From contig BSBM01000307.1 of the NCBI GenBank assembly GCA_027924585.1, positions 16,911,501 to 16,975,500 on the forward strand: a stretch of DNA of 64,000 bases, written 5' to 3'. This DNA is from Larix kaempferi. Lineage: Eukaryota > Streptophyta > Pinopsida > Pinales > Pinaceae. Positions within the stretch are counted from its first letter, which is position 1. Every line of letters starts with the position of its first letter. Below are positions 33,501 to 45,099 of this stretch, piece by piece. The translations under genes and the position numbers were made by a program. The notes beneath the pieces were generated by a model. That model was not told the DNA's origin, did no database searches, and worked only from the letters and a program-made list of their open reading frames with translations.

Positions 33501-33745
33501 TTTCAGAAATGAGCCTAAATTTATTCTTATCCCACCAAGTGGAAATTCCTCCTGAGCTCCCAACGGCTCCTTCACTATTTTTCCATATTTTATTCATGCA
33601 AGGCTGAGTGTCTTCTTCTGACATCTTAGTCTCATGGAGCAAAAGAATGGAGATTTTCTCATTCCTAATTAATAGTTTGACAGCTTCCGATTTTTACTTA
33701 CCTCCGAGTCCTCTACAGTTCCAGGAGACTATTCACATTATTTAT
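30561..33745 (-). pseudogene. LINE ORF2: endonuclease and reverse transcriptase (degenerate)
   Basis: It starts near 33740 with VSWNCRGLGG and LLLHETKMS, the AP-endonuclease N-terminus. GDFNTTLSGVERDG, GMFTWNNRR, ARLDIFF and VVSDHKPILLEF follow (33420-33020). RT blocks: EVKEAIWSLHPDKAPGPDGF (near 32370), SLCNASYKVLTKII and RI (near 32170), NQGGFVAGRQIMDNI, KLDLDNAFDKL (near 32000) and RGLPL-like near 31825. The polymerase box at 31677-31688 reads FVND where relatives have F-A-D-D, so one catalytic Asp is lost. The thumb and L1 C-terminal part (GIPISL, WSSKWLN-like, LWRLVTGKNDWW, YRVKDGYNLL) extends to about 30565. Several frame changes are needed. Confidence 0.82.
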
Positions 33746-35068
33746 TGATGAGTGGACTGGTCCTAACCTTCAAGTTCTCTTTTACTTAGGATGCTTTCCT
33801 AGATGCCTTAAGTGCTGATCGATGCAGGTTTGCTTCCCTTCTACCTTGTATTGTTTGTCTTGTTCTTATTTGTGAGATCTGTTTGGCTTCCTACTGTTCT
33901 TCCCAATTGGTTCCTTTTCTTCTTCGACGTTTTCAGAGGACTCTTCTTGGGATAATTTGGATCTGGATCTGGTTACAAATCCAGATGCCTTTGATATGGG
34001 GCATTCTATTCTGATCTCAATGTATGGTTTTTTGGGAATAATAAGGGAAATTTTTTGCTTCTGAGTTATATCCTACAACACTGGTTGCTCCTTTCCTTCT
34101 TGTTCCACCGACACCTCTCTTATTTCACCTTCTTCTTCACACTCAGCCTCTTGTGAATCTAAGACCTAATAATGATTGCTGGTGCCAATCATGGAAGGAA
34201 CTCGAGAGATTGGGGATACCGCTGGAGGCACCCCTGCAGGGGCTTGTATTTTATTTCCCTTTTTGGGAACCTTATTCCACTCCCCTTCCTCTTCTTGATC
34301 CCCATCCAAATCCTTCCTTTTTGGATAGCCCTTGGTGAAGTGGCATACTCGTGACATGCTTTGCATTTGAAGGGAATCTGCTCATAATCTACCTTCTGTA
34401 GATGGTTCCAACCATACATGGAGAGATTGATTTCCTATGGAAACCATTTTTTTGAGATCTACTTCCACACATATTCTTGTGTAGGAAAAGAGATGAGGAT
34501 GGGGTTCCACTCTATCAATGAACTTCCCAAGAGAGTTGTCGATCGACCTCAAATACTCATCCCCCTAGCAATGAAGGGGAAGATGAGGAAGTTTAACCCA
34601 AACTGGGACAATAGACGGTATGTCCTTCTTAGGGTCGAAAGAAGCATTCCACTAGTTCAGGTACATTCCCCTTGGACCCAAAAACTAAGGGCCACTTCGA
34701 AATATTAGGTCCCTATCTTCCTTGAACTCAAAAAGAAAAACAAAGAACCCTTTTCCACATAAATTTTGGATGACTTCCCCTTTTATGAGAGGTATCCAGT
34801 TTTTGTTAAGCTAAATATCAATAGAATTTGGGGATGGCCACAAACCAGTGAAATTCCCGATCAAACCCCTTTCAGAAAGCACAACAACCTTATTTTTAGA
34901 GGCAACAGAGGAGAGCTTGACTTCCGGAGCCAGAGCCCTTTTCACGAAACGTGAATCCTAAGGATTTGAAGCCTTAGGAAGAGCAGAGGAGGATTTATCG
35001 ATAGCATGGAAGTAGCGCTCATCCAAGGAGGGAGAGGCCCCCGGATCAGACGCCAGAGGCGAAGCCAT
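33746..35068 (-). pseudogene. LINE ORF1: DUF4283-like domain and zinc knuckle (degenerate)
   Basis: ATG at 35066-35068 after a short leader. The N-terminal Ser-rich stretch (to a TAG at 34958) leads into a DUF4283-like domain: VLSERGLIGNFTGLWPS, then GKGFFVFLFEF and SFDPKKDIPSIVPVWVKLPHLPL. A CKACHEYATSP segment near 34340-34380 is the decayed knuckle. The C-terminal third is acidic and Lys-rich. Several stops replace Trp (TGG to TAG or TGA), the mark of G-to-A change on this strand. It would coat LINE RNA in an intact copy. Confidence 0.7.
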
Positions 35069-35125
35069 TATCGCAGAGAAAACCCTAACCCTAGGCAACC
35101 GAACCTTAGTGCGAAAAACCTAGTA

Positions 35126-36659
35126 GATGCTACTATGAAATGATAAAAGCTTTATAACATTCATGCCAATTAAGAAAACACCCAATTATAACTTTCATAT
35201 TTATTAAACACAAAATAAAGTCATATTTGTCATGGGTAAATTAAGGTTTCTGGGACTTCAAACACAATGTGAAAATTTATTTTATTACTAGTAATATTCA
35301 GATTGTGAAACACAAAGTAAAATTGTTTTTTATGAGTTTTTTTTGTGGTGGTTGAAAGGGAAGAAACCGGTGCTTGATTTCCAGTTTGGATTAATGGGGT
35401 CAAAAGGGGTCCTAAGAGGGATTTATTCATCAAATATTAAGGTGAGAATGACAACCAATAACACACCATTCAAACCCCAAAGGGATGTCAAATATTATAA
35501 AAAAATTAGCAAAAGGAAAGAGTTATGAGATCCACTTTCAAGCTAAGATTCAATAGGCTATTTAATTAGGAAATTCACTAGGAAAGAAAACTATTTGTTA
35601 TTACAATGCAAATATAATTTCCATATAAATAACATGTGAGAAAGGGATATAGGGACATTCACATTTATTTCACTTCAATGGTGACACTACACCTTGGATT
35701 TGAACTTTATCATTCACAAACATTAGATATCATTCTAGAAATTTCTCCACAAAATTATCCTCACATGCAAGAAGAAGCACCTTTATTCATTCGTCAAATT
35801 TCACAAGAGCTTGGACCATAGTATCTCCAAATATTATGAACACCTTCAACAACCATTACAAGTGAAGGAGCTTCAAATATATGGTACTTGAGCTCAAAAA
35901 CCTTTGCAATAAAAGGATAATAATCCCTTAGATATATTCTAGGTAAAACTAAAAAACTAATATCTTCTAACCTCCTAGAGAAAACATGTCAAACAAATAC
36001 TTAAAAATGGTGGACCCTTGCCACATGTACAAGATGAAGTAAATAGACCCATTGGCACTAGTGCACCCTCATTTAGATAGCACCTAAACCATGTCAAAGC
36101 AAAATAAATTAGTCAAATAAGTCTCCTAGGAGGTGTGATCCACTAGATAGTGGTTAGATACATCCACAAATCCCTCCTATGTCAAATGTGTGATAGAGTC
36201 AACCATGTACACCAAGAACAATACACAATAACCCATGTATATGCCTCAAATTGTACCAAAAGAGGAGAACAGGACCACACATGTGGCCTTCAAGAGAAAT
36301 GTGTGGCATAATAATGCCAAGCAAGCATAAATTATCCTCTAAAGCCTGACATGTGTGGTTGGAATAGGAGGTGTATCCCTATGAAAGCATGATCATGGCA
36401 TACATATGTGTGTTGGAGATGGTTTCAATGTGTAGGAGGTCCATAAATAGATAAAGCATTTCCAAAAACCAAGTACCACCTCCTAAATACGTTTTCATCA
36501 TTATCAAAGCATGGAACGACCTCCTCTCAGTGACTAGGAGAGTTAATGAGTAGAGTTAAATATTCATAGAAGGGTCACATAAATGGGGGTCTTCCATGGA
36601 TCTAACCCCCCTAGGACCCATCAATCATCTCTAAGTGATAGAACACAAAAATTTTCTAG
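35126..36659. other. AT-rich stretch with no recognised gene
   Basis: Sequence left of the LINE 5' end in element orientation. I see no protein family, LTR border or tandem array. Short ORFs (for example 35343-35528, 35636-35821) lack features. Confidence 0.4.
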
Positions 36660-36800
36660 GGCATTAGAGCAATTGAGGTTTTGTGTGGATTAGCCACACT
36701 GTGTTCTATGAAAATAGGCTTATCATCATCAAATGGTCTAACAAGAAAATCACTCTACCTAGTAGCAAGGTAGAGGCAAATAATATGTACAATAAACTTC
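36660..36800 (+). pseudogene. Scrap of copia-type RNase H
   Basis: In one frame 36705-36795 gives VFYENRLIII followed by KWSNKKITLPSSKVEANNM. This lines up with the copia RNase H block in which W-S-x-K-K-Q is followed by T/V-A-L-S-S-x-E-A-E-Y. Only the KK, SS, E and A positions agree strongly, so it is an old fragment. No LTRs were seen around it. Confidence 0.5.
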
Positions 36801-37054
36801 AAAAATGTCTTACATAAGCTAGGTGCATTTACTAGGGTGTGTGTGTTGTATCCACAACAGATCCTATCTTATTTGAATGTTGAGTTTTATTTGCAGTAAG
36901 TAAATTTATTTTGTTTAAAGTCATTTAATCATTTGATTAAGGTTTGTTTGAATCCTGCTAAATCACACTTATTCCCATATATTAAGCAAATTAATTTTTC
37001 TACACTTAATGACCCCATTAATTATTTAAGTTCTGTTAAAAAGTTAGAAAATTC

Positions 37055-37500
37055 AGAAGTCGGAGCTGAATTCATCAAAATTTGTTTGTCTCCCGACTCC
37101 CAACTCCCGACTCTTGACCTCATCATTAAAAAATAAATAAAAAATGGAAGTCAGAAGTCGGAGTGTGTTAACCTGCATATACATTTTTACCCCCGAATCC
37201 CGACTCCCAACTCCTAAAAAAGAATAAATTTGCGGAAGTCGGAAGTCAGAATGGTTTACATTTTATTTCAATTCTTTGTCCCGACTCCCGACTCCCGACT
37301 CCCGACTTTTACATAACCTCAATAGAGGAAGTTGGAAGTTGATAGGTTTTCATTTTGGTATCAACTTTTCTTCTCGACCCTCGACTCTCGACTATTATGT
37401 AACCTTGAGTGCGGAAGTCTGCGGTTGGCATGCTTTCACCAATATACCAAACCTTCCTCCTTACTCCCAAATTCTGACTTTTGCTGAGCCCCACATAGAC
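37055..37500 (+). repeat. Tandem block of 86-93 bp units with inverted GTCGGGA-type heptamers
   Basis: GAAGTC or GGAAG starts units near 37055, 37146, 37234, 37327 and 37413. Each unit has a GGAAGTCGGAAGTC-like left arm and a CCCGACTCCCGACT-like right arm, so each can fold back on itself. The third unit has four CCCGACT heptamers in a row (37281-37308). The middle of each unit is AT-rich and variable. Confidence 0.8.
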
Positions 37501-37863
37501 AGTCTGATTCATCCATTTAATTTCATATTTTATCGCACGTGCCAAATATTTTGAAATTTGTGCTGATCAATCAAATTGATTATTGATTTAAACTTAACCA
37601 TTGATCTTACCGGCCAACTATTGCAATCAATGCGCACTTAATTGTGACTTGATTTAATCTCTACTTAATCAAAATTTGAATTTACGGCCATTACAACACA
37701 GTATATTATCACTCAAGCATACCAGTAGCTCTGCATTTTGAATTAGCTTGATTTTCTCTTTGATTTCGCAGGTATGGTTTAGTTATGAAACTTTGGACAA
37801 ATTTCTCGCATTTTTTAGTTACTTATGTTAGTTTTCGATGCATGCAGGCGCAATTTTCTCAAC
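37501..37863 (+). other. AT-rich upstream region of the unknown ORF
   Basis: Contains TTTCGCAGGTATGG (near 37768) and GATGCATGCAG just before 37850, which could be splice acceptors leading into the downstream ORF. No other feature seen. Confidence 0.35.
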
Positions 37864-40800
37864 ATGGCCAAGAGAACAAGGTCCAAGAGTGTAGTCGAGG
37901 AGCTGAAGTTCAAGGACCCCAATCTCAGTTTCTACTCAGACATAGATTCTAGAGTCTCTGATACCTTGTGCCTGGATGGTCCAGGATCTACATCATATTT
38001 GATGGGGACGATTTTTCAGAATTCAAGGACGATGCCCAAATCTATCAAAACATCAGCAGCTCCCAGCTGCATGCAATTGTTGCGTGTCCCATGGTAATTC
38101 CATTCATAGACCTAGTAAAGTGGATGATCGACTATGCTGATATCTCGACTAGTACTTTCAGGGATTCAAACCAGGTTGTCTACGCTTCCTTAAAGCCATA
38201 CATTTTTCCAAGAATATATGAGCTCAAAACCCCCCCGTAGTTGCTTACGCAGGATTTTATCAAGGCATTTGAGGCCAAATACGAACTTGATGTTCTTTTG
38301 AAGTCCTAGATGGAAGACCCAGATACATTCGTCCTCGGATCTAACATGAAATACCCTATTTCTCTCCTCAGGGAACCATTCAAATTGCTTGTGGCCATGC
38401 TGTGCCGATTTTATGGAGATGAGACATGTCAGTATTTCAAGCTGGAATGGGACCCTTGGATCATTATATCACCGTTATAGGTAAAATATTCAACTGGGCT
38501 TAGATATTCTCTGTTATATTCTAGGATTCCATTGTAGCAGTTCAAAAAACCCCAGCTGTTAAGAAACCTGGATTTTTCATGTCGACATACATGATAGACA
38601 TTGTATGTGCATCCTTTTCCTATACTGCGATGAATTGGCATTAGACTAGGGAGAAAATCCCCATTCATATCTACTGCTCAATCTTACTAGAAGACAACTA
38701 TGACCCTCACATCTATGACATTTGTGACAAATTTATTAGTGAAGTATACTTTGCAATCTTCAAAAGGAATTCTCCCATAATCTCAAAGGATTCTAGCTAC
38801 TTAATATCCACCATGGGAGATTGGTATGTTGGAGAATACTTCACCAATATCAGGATTTGGGTGATTAAATTAGTCCACCTCCTCCCAAGGGTTGTCCCAG
38901 ACAAAATGGTGTTGTCAGAAGTAGCTTTCCAAAATATCTATGAAGGAGTCCATGGTCAGTGCCATTCCTAAAAAAGGAGGTCTCGACCCAAATTTCCACT
39001 ATATATTGGGCATCTTGTCATTTCAAATGCAACCCATGAGATTACCTTAGACAAGGAAATGGATCGTCTTAAGCTAGGTTTTGTAGTAAAAAGGATGCAT
39101 GACCCAAAAGGTCTTATAGAAGAACACTTTGTCCAGGCCCACCCCAAGAATTCCTATGTACATGAAGTTCAACCAAATGACTTCATATATTAAAATGCTC
39201 ACTCTTCTGAAGAAGTGCTCAACAGATTGTCTGATGCAGATCAAAGACTTCTTGCACATGAAGCACAACAACAGCAGAAAGTTAGAGTCTTGGAAGAAAG
39301 GAATAGGTTTTTCCAACAACATCATATTACTACAAGGGAAGCCTTGGAAGCTGCTAACAAAGATATAGTCCTAAGCTCAACTACATCTCAGTCTTGTACA
39401 CATAAAGAGTTGGATAAAAAGTAGGGTAAGCAACCTATGATACAGGGTCCTTCTACCACTACTATTCAAAATATGAATCTGCTTATACAACATGCCTAGG
39501 ATCTCCAAAGTAGGTCACCTATTCATTCTCAGTCTGTTTATGATACCTCCTATGTTCCTAAGATACTTTCTGATATTTCTATCAAAAATGAGAAGTCAAC
39601 TAATTTGATATTCAAACCCCCTTTGCATACCTCTACTAGTGAAATTATTAATTTAGAAAAATAACAACTTGTAGAGGTAATTAATCCAACACCTGTCACT
39701 CAGGAATGTTCACAACAATTTGTCGATAACTCCACCCAAAGTTTCAATGGTAATATCCCCTACCCATCTCATGATAGTGGTTTGTTGGATGTACCCACTG
39801 TAGATGACCCTATGCAACAAGATACATCTAGTTCACCTAATAACTCATCTCCTAGACTCAAATCTTCTGACATATCCACACAAGCTTTTGATCCACCTAC
39901 TTCCACTACATTGAATACTTCAGTTGATCATACCAATCCCTAGCAGCCTACAATTCCTCAACTCAGTATTCCACTAGTCCCAAGTGTGACTACTTTACAA
40001 TCTCAAGATGACACTCAAGCTGCTTCACTTCCTTCTACTGCCTTGTCCACCATGTATTCTTCCTCTCAATTTGATCCATTGTCATCCTAGATCCCATCCC
40101 ATTCAATGGATGCCACTGCGAGTCAAGATTCACCTATTTTTCCATCTACTGGGATATTAAATTCTACAACAGAAGACACATCAGATTTTGGTGAGGATGT
40201 TGTGGTGGTTTTGGGAGACTACTGCTTCAATAAGAGAAGGAAAGCAATACTGAAAAAAGCACCAACTTGGGACAAGTTCAAGTTGGACCAGATCCAAATA
40301 AAGTTATTTGGAAGAAAGCTACAAATGATCCCAAAAGAAAAGTAATTGAAGTCGCTGCTACTATGGGAGCATTTGCTGGAGCCAATTTTGACTCGGTGAC
40401 TACTTTGAATGCTACACTAGAAGAGGAAAAGGCTACAAATTTGACACTGCAGGAAAAGAAGAATTCCCTTCAGCAAAGTTTGGCCAAACAAGTTAAAGAC
40501 TAGAAATCTGAACATAATGCTACCTTACTGGAGCTTCAAAATCAAATTGAGAAACTTACACAACATAAGCAAATTGCTGAATAAAAGGTGGTGGAACAAG
40601 CCACTATTGTGGCTGATCTTAGGGTTCAACTGGAACAAATAAAAGAACATAGTTCTTTTTCCGAGTTTTTCAAGCTGACTATTCAAGAATTCAAAGAAGA
40701 AGCTATTTCCTGTAATAGTAAACTCAAACAGACTCAGACTCAGTACTTTCTAGGCCTCAATTAAATTCAAGATGATTTTAATGCCTTTGAAAGACTAACA

Positions 40801-41330
40801 AATATTCTATATGACCATGTTGACAGGAGAAAGAAAGCACATTTATCTTATGAACAACTGTGTGAGTGACATGCACACTTAAAAAAATATTCCACAGGTT
40901 CTTCCTCATCTTGACCAAGTGAAATTAATGAGAACCATGATTTAAATCAAGTCTTGGGGACTTGTATGTGATGAAGTTGCTCAGATGATTGAAAATGGGC
41001 AAAAAATATATGCTAGGAAATGGATGCAGACATATAATCATATGGAAAGTATGGAGATGCTTGTTTCTATTGCATTGGAAGACTCGGTACCAACTAAATT
41101 TAGACTCGCGGAGGTGGATGAATAGAGGGAAAAAACTGCCCAGTCTATTCGTGATGCTTTCCAACTGGATATTTCTCTTTTCAGGGCTTTCATTATGGTT
41201 CCTAATCAGTTGGAGGTTACACTGCGTAGTTTTCTAGACTCATGGTACAAGATCCACAATAAGATATGAAATCTTATTTGTGCAGGTCCCAACTACAACT
41301 TGAGCATCCAGATTATCCTGATGTCACCCA
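37864..41330 (+). pseudogene. Decayed long ORF of unknown family: globular N-terminus, Ser/Thr/Pro linker, coiled coil
   Basis: The start is ATG at 37864 (MAKRTRSKS). Across 3.4 kb one coherent protein can be read with only a few frameshifts (near 37990, 38465 and 40345) and about fifteen stops, mostly TAG. The first 430 codons look globular (DPWI, YFTNIRIWVIKLVHLLPRVVPD). A Gln-rich helical stretch follows (RLLAHEAQQQQ near 39260). Then comes a 260-codon Ser/Thr/Pro/Gln linker (39430-40160), a coiled-coil region at 40400-40720 with ATLEEEKATNLTLQEKKNSL, and a helical C-terminus to about 41330. Stops fall where Gln fits (for example 38238, 38307, 38501). I do not recognise the family. The neighbours are all transposon relics, so it may be an element-encoded protein or a degraded host gene copy. 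Confidence 0.6.
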
Positions 41331-42330
41331 AATGTTGGATGTATATGCTACATGGAAATATCACTTGACTAACCCAGATCATGGAAACTAGATTTGTATC
41401 CATTAGATTTAGGACAGTTGGCCTCCTATTGTGGATCCGTGGCCTTACTTTTTATTGTATTTATTTTGATCTAGGGGAAGGAGATAGGAGGTTAGAAAGG
41501 ATCGTGCTATGGAATCCCTGATGTAATTCATTGTATTAGTTGTGTTGGAAAAGTCTGTCTCTCAAAGAATTGACTGTAATTTTTTGCAAACTTGTTAATG
41601 AAAGATGGATTTGGCCTACATTTGGTTTCTACATGGATCAAGATAAATTTTTATTTTTCTGATGACATTCCTTTGTATTTATTAAATTTGTTTAAATCTC
41701 AAATGTTAAATATTATAAGAGCTCAATCTGATTGTTTTCACTATTGATGTTTTGTGATTGCAGGGTAATTAGAATGTTTTCTTATTATTTATGTTAGTCA
41801 AATGATCTCTTTTGGATTAATATCATTTTGAGTTGTTGGTTTAAGTTAATTAATCTCTTCACTTTGTTAGTTTGTTTATATGCTCTGTTTCTGTAATGAT
41901 AAATTGATCTAGTCATTTGATGTTTCAACTTGGCTTTCATCAGTAAGAGTTAGATAAAGAAGGGTGATTTCTCCTTTTGTTTATTCATTTGTAGTTAATT
42001 ATCAGTTACAGAACTTAATATTTTAACCAACTGCCCTAAGATAGTTGTCTTCGTTCGAGTTTTAGCAGAAACCATTTCAACTTTAATTACATTTGATAGG
42101 ATTGAATCTTTTCATTCCAAGTCTCCTTAAGAAGCAAAAAAATTAATAAAGACAACAGAGGCTCAAATCCATTGGAAGTGGTCATTTTCAATGACTAGGG
42201 AATATGGGGATCCTTGCTCAGAGTTCCCTGAAGTTCCTGGATCAAATCACTCTCCTTAATGCTGACCCCCAATCCATTCCATCCTACCCCGGGGCATCAA
42301 CACATGGTTCTAGAAGGAGGGACATATAGA
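41331..42330. other. AT-rich stretch with no recognised gene
   Basis: No ORF, LTR border or repeat that I can support. It may be 3' flank of the decayed ORF before it. Confidence 0.4.
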
Positions 42331-43135
42331 TTTTAATGGATAAACACAATCAAAGTAGACCTCCTCCAACCCATTCTCCAATCGCTACATGCATCCATAC
42401 CAACCCACCAGTCACATCTGCTCTGGTCACTTCTTCACAACTAGAGATCATTCCCACACCAATCCAACACATAACTCAACTTGATATCATAACTACTATT
42501 CTCACTCATTTTCCCGCTAATACTAAACTCAGAGAACAGATTGAAAATTTAAATATTGGCTAGGTCATAGTCTAGGCTTTCCAGGAGCCACGAATTGCAA
42601 GAGCGATTAGCTCGACGCTTGCAAACTTCTTCGACCGATAACACTGACCTTGAGATCTATACAGTACCAGAAACAGGTCCATGGTGGGAACCCCTGAACC
42701 AACGACTTCACGATATATTAACATGATAGTCTAATCTAGAGCCTAACTCGGGAACAGATGACACTTTGTTCCAATTCGATTATCAAGTCGAAGATACTTC
42801 ATCTCCCAATCACCACAAGTCGATCCTTGGGACAGGTGGATTAGGGGTACCATATTCTCCCCTTGATTGTCCTTCTGACTCACCTCATGGTGACATTTCA
42901 CAGGAGAGTTCTTACGACCATCATTCTGGTGATTCCTTGGGCGATCCTGACGAACAAGATAGAGAAAATCGACGTATGGTTAATTATTAGAACAGACCAT
43001 GGATGGATCAGGATGCGGTGGTTTTTCCAGGACTACATCACCCTCTTTCAAATAATCCTGAGAATTTTTTCCCTAAGTTTGATCACGACCCTAAGTTTGA
43101 TATCGACAACAAACAACCAACGGAGTGTTGAACAT
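42331..43135 (+). pseudogene. Gag-like scrap (acidic, Pro/Ser/His-rich)
   Basis: Frames 42336-42563 and 42590-43130 give QERLARRLQTSSTDN, PWWEPLNQRLHDIL, FQFDYQVEDTSSP, PWMDQDAVVFPGLHHPL and NNPENFFPKFDHDP. The last block resembles the PxxxxPKFDP stretch near the start of the capsid domain in some plant Ty3/gypsy Gags. Several TAG stops interrupt. The assignment is weak. Confidence 0.4.
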
Positions 43136-43189
43136 GAGGACATAGTTTGTGCACATGAAAATATGAACCCAAAATCCGACGGCATATAT

Positions 43190-43620
43190 GTCTGATTTTT
43201 GACATCACGCTGTCGACAATCCGACAAACCTCTCTTTTTTTAAACGTCGGTTCAACATCGATGGATATCCAACAAAAACTAGCTAGTGTTGGATATTCGA
43301 CACTAAAATTTCGAACAAACCAACACCAGAAGATGTCAGACTTTTCATTACATATCCGACATAACTTGCATAGGGACTGGTTGGATATCCGACCAAGAAG
43401 ACGTTGGATGTGCAATCGCATATCCGACATAACTTACATAGGGAAGGGTCGGATGTCCGACCAATAATACATTAGACGCGTCGTTGCATACCCGAGATAA
43501 CTTACATAAGGAAGGGTCCGATATCTGACCAAGAATAAGTCGGATATCCAGCGAGGAAGGCGTCGAAGTTCTGACAGATGTAGCCACATACACATAACAA
43601 AGTCCAATGACATTTTCCAT
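43190..43620 (+). repeat. Tandem array, 68-bp unit, about 3-4 copies
   Basis: CATATCCGACATAACTT and variants begin at 43351, 43419 and 43487, exactly 68 apart, followed by GGTTGGATATCCGACCAA-like words. Flanks from 43190 and up to 43620 contain related GTCGGATATCC words, so the array is degraded at both ends. Confidence 0.75.
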
Positions 43621-44130
43621 CAGAGGTATGTCAACGTTGTCGGATTTACTGGAGGTTCCATCAGATATGCGACGACATTGGGGAATTTAAAAAAAAAAAT
43701 AGTAGTTCCAAACAGACTTCACCTCTTCCAATTTTAATGCTAGGTCTGCTACATTCCTTTTTAAATAAAGGAATTCTATTCTTATGAATCTAAGGATTTA
43801 ATGAACCTTAACCTACAACATTATCTCCAAATCATGTACTCATATACATATTGTACTCATATATGTTTTGTGAAGATCGGAGCACAAAATAACCTCCAAA
43901 ACATTTGAGAGGAAAAATAAATCAACTCAATTATTTCTAGAAATGAGTTCCATGATGTTTCATCAAACTATTGGGTGAAAAAGTCCCTAATAGTTGAACT
44001 CTTGGTACTACTTGGAAGAATGGAAAAATAAGGAGGTTATATCCTCGTTTAAGGCATCATAAATAAGAACCAATCTCAACAAACAGACCTTATTAAATTG
44101 TTTATCCACATGCATAAAGATGTCATAATG
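43621..44130. other. Flank of the copia insertion; no gene seen
   Basis: AT-rich. It was continuous with 50716 onward before the copia inserted. The joined minus strand has a moderately open stretch over the junction (hydrophobic, Trp-rich) that I cannot name. Confidence 0.35.
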
Positions 44131-44135
44131 TATTC
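44131..44135. repeat. Target site duplication TATTC, left copy
   Basis: TATTC precedes the TG at 44136 and is repeated at 50711-50715. Confidence 0.92.
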
Positions 44136-44639
44136 TGTTAGTTTTTACTTGAACAACATATAGCATATAAACAATTACTGAAAGATAAACAAGCACAACA
44201 TAAACACAATGAACACAGAGATTCTCTCGGGGAAACCACAAAGGGAGAAAACCCCAGCAAAGCCTTCCTCAATATAGAAATCACAAAGTACAAAAGTTCC
44301 CCAAGGAAAAACAACTACTCCTCCACTTGTGCGCACCTCTCTCTCTTCACTAATGCGAAATTACTTGAGTGAATGAGTGATTACAAATGAGAGAGAGCAC
44401 TTCTATTTATATTCTTCCGTTGGGGTGACAATTTCCCCAATAGGGCTGACTTCTCTACTTGACTGGTCAATTACATAATATAATAATCTTTTAGGGGATT
44501 TTATAGGCCGACACATGTACTAGGTTTTACATTGATTCTTTCAATGATCTTTACATTATTAATTACATGACCATCATCTCCTGGAGGAGGAATACAATAA
44601 TATAAATAGAATATCTTCCGCAGTTACATTATTTCAACA
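44136..44639 (-). repeat. Copia 2, 3' LTR (504 bp)
   Basis: Begins on the minus strand TGTTGAAATAATG and ends AACTAACA. A minus-strand TATA box TATAAATAG at 44403-44411 is intact here but altered in the other LTR. Confidence 0.93.
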
Positions 44640-44650
44640 CTCCCTCTTAA
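44640..44650 (-). other. Polypurine tract of copia 2
   Basis: Minus strand TTAAGAGGGAG directly before the LTR, identical to the tract of the other copia. Confidence 0.88.
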
Positions 44651-44759
44651 CTAGGAAGGTATTCCGCGGGTAACAACATCTGCACAACTGACTTGTGAAC
44701 TTCTATATGTCGTAGGAAGGCTTTGGATCATCATTTGTCTTGGGTATCCTCTACGGAGT

Positions 44760-45065
44760 AGCAACATCATCATCTGCTGAAATATGATCATCATCATCAA
44801 CAATCATCCTCTTGCTGGAACATCATCTGCTAGAACAACAACTACATCAACTAGAACATCATATACTAGAACATCCTCATCAGCAACATCATCAGCTGGA
44901 ACCTCTTATGCTATCAGCAACCTTGTCAGCTGGAACACCATCTGCTGGAACATCCTCATCAACAACACCATCAGCTGGAATAATCATCATCGTCAGCTAG
45001 AACACCATCTGCTGGAACATCCTCATCAACAACACCATCAGCTGGAACACCTGCAACAAACATCA
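44760..45065 (-). repeat. Short-period array built from CAGCTGGAACATC-like words
   Basis: Many variants of CATCAGCTGGAACA and CATCTGCTGGAACATCC with CTCATCAACAACAC in between; a clear longer unit of about 63 bases (CCATCTGCTGGAACATCCTC) repeats at about 44939 and 45005. Confidence 0.75.
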
Positions 45066-45099
45066 GTAACTAAATACTGATACTATCAGTCAGCTCGTA

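Larger units (their letters stand above)
30561..35125 (-). mobile_element. L1-type LINE, 3'-truncated at the Tat LTR
   Basis: The minus strand encodes ORF1 (DUF4283-like domain plus zinc knuckle) and ORF2 (endonuclease, RT and part of the C-terminal domain), the standard plant L1 layout. The 5' end is near 35125, just before a leader ending at the ORF1 ATG (35068). The C-terminal zinc-binding region and poly(A) tail are missing: coding similarity stops near 30560 where the Tat LTR is inferred to end. Many stops and frameshifts show that it is old. Confidence 0.85.

Noticed and set aside
37281-37308. Interstitial telomere repeat (CCCGACT heptamers)
   Set aside because: The plant telomere unit is CCCTAAA; CCCGACT differs at several positions and is part of a longer local unit.
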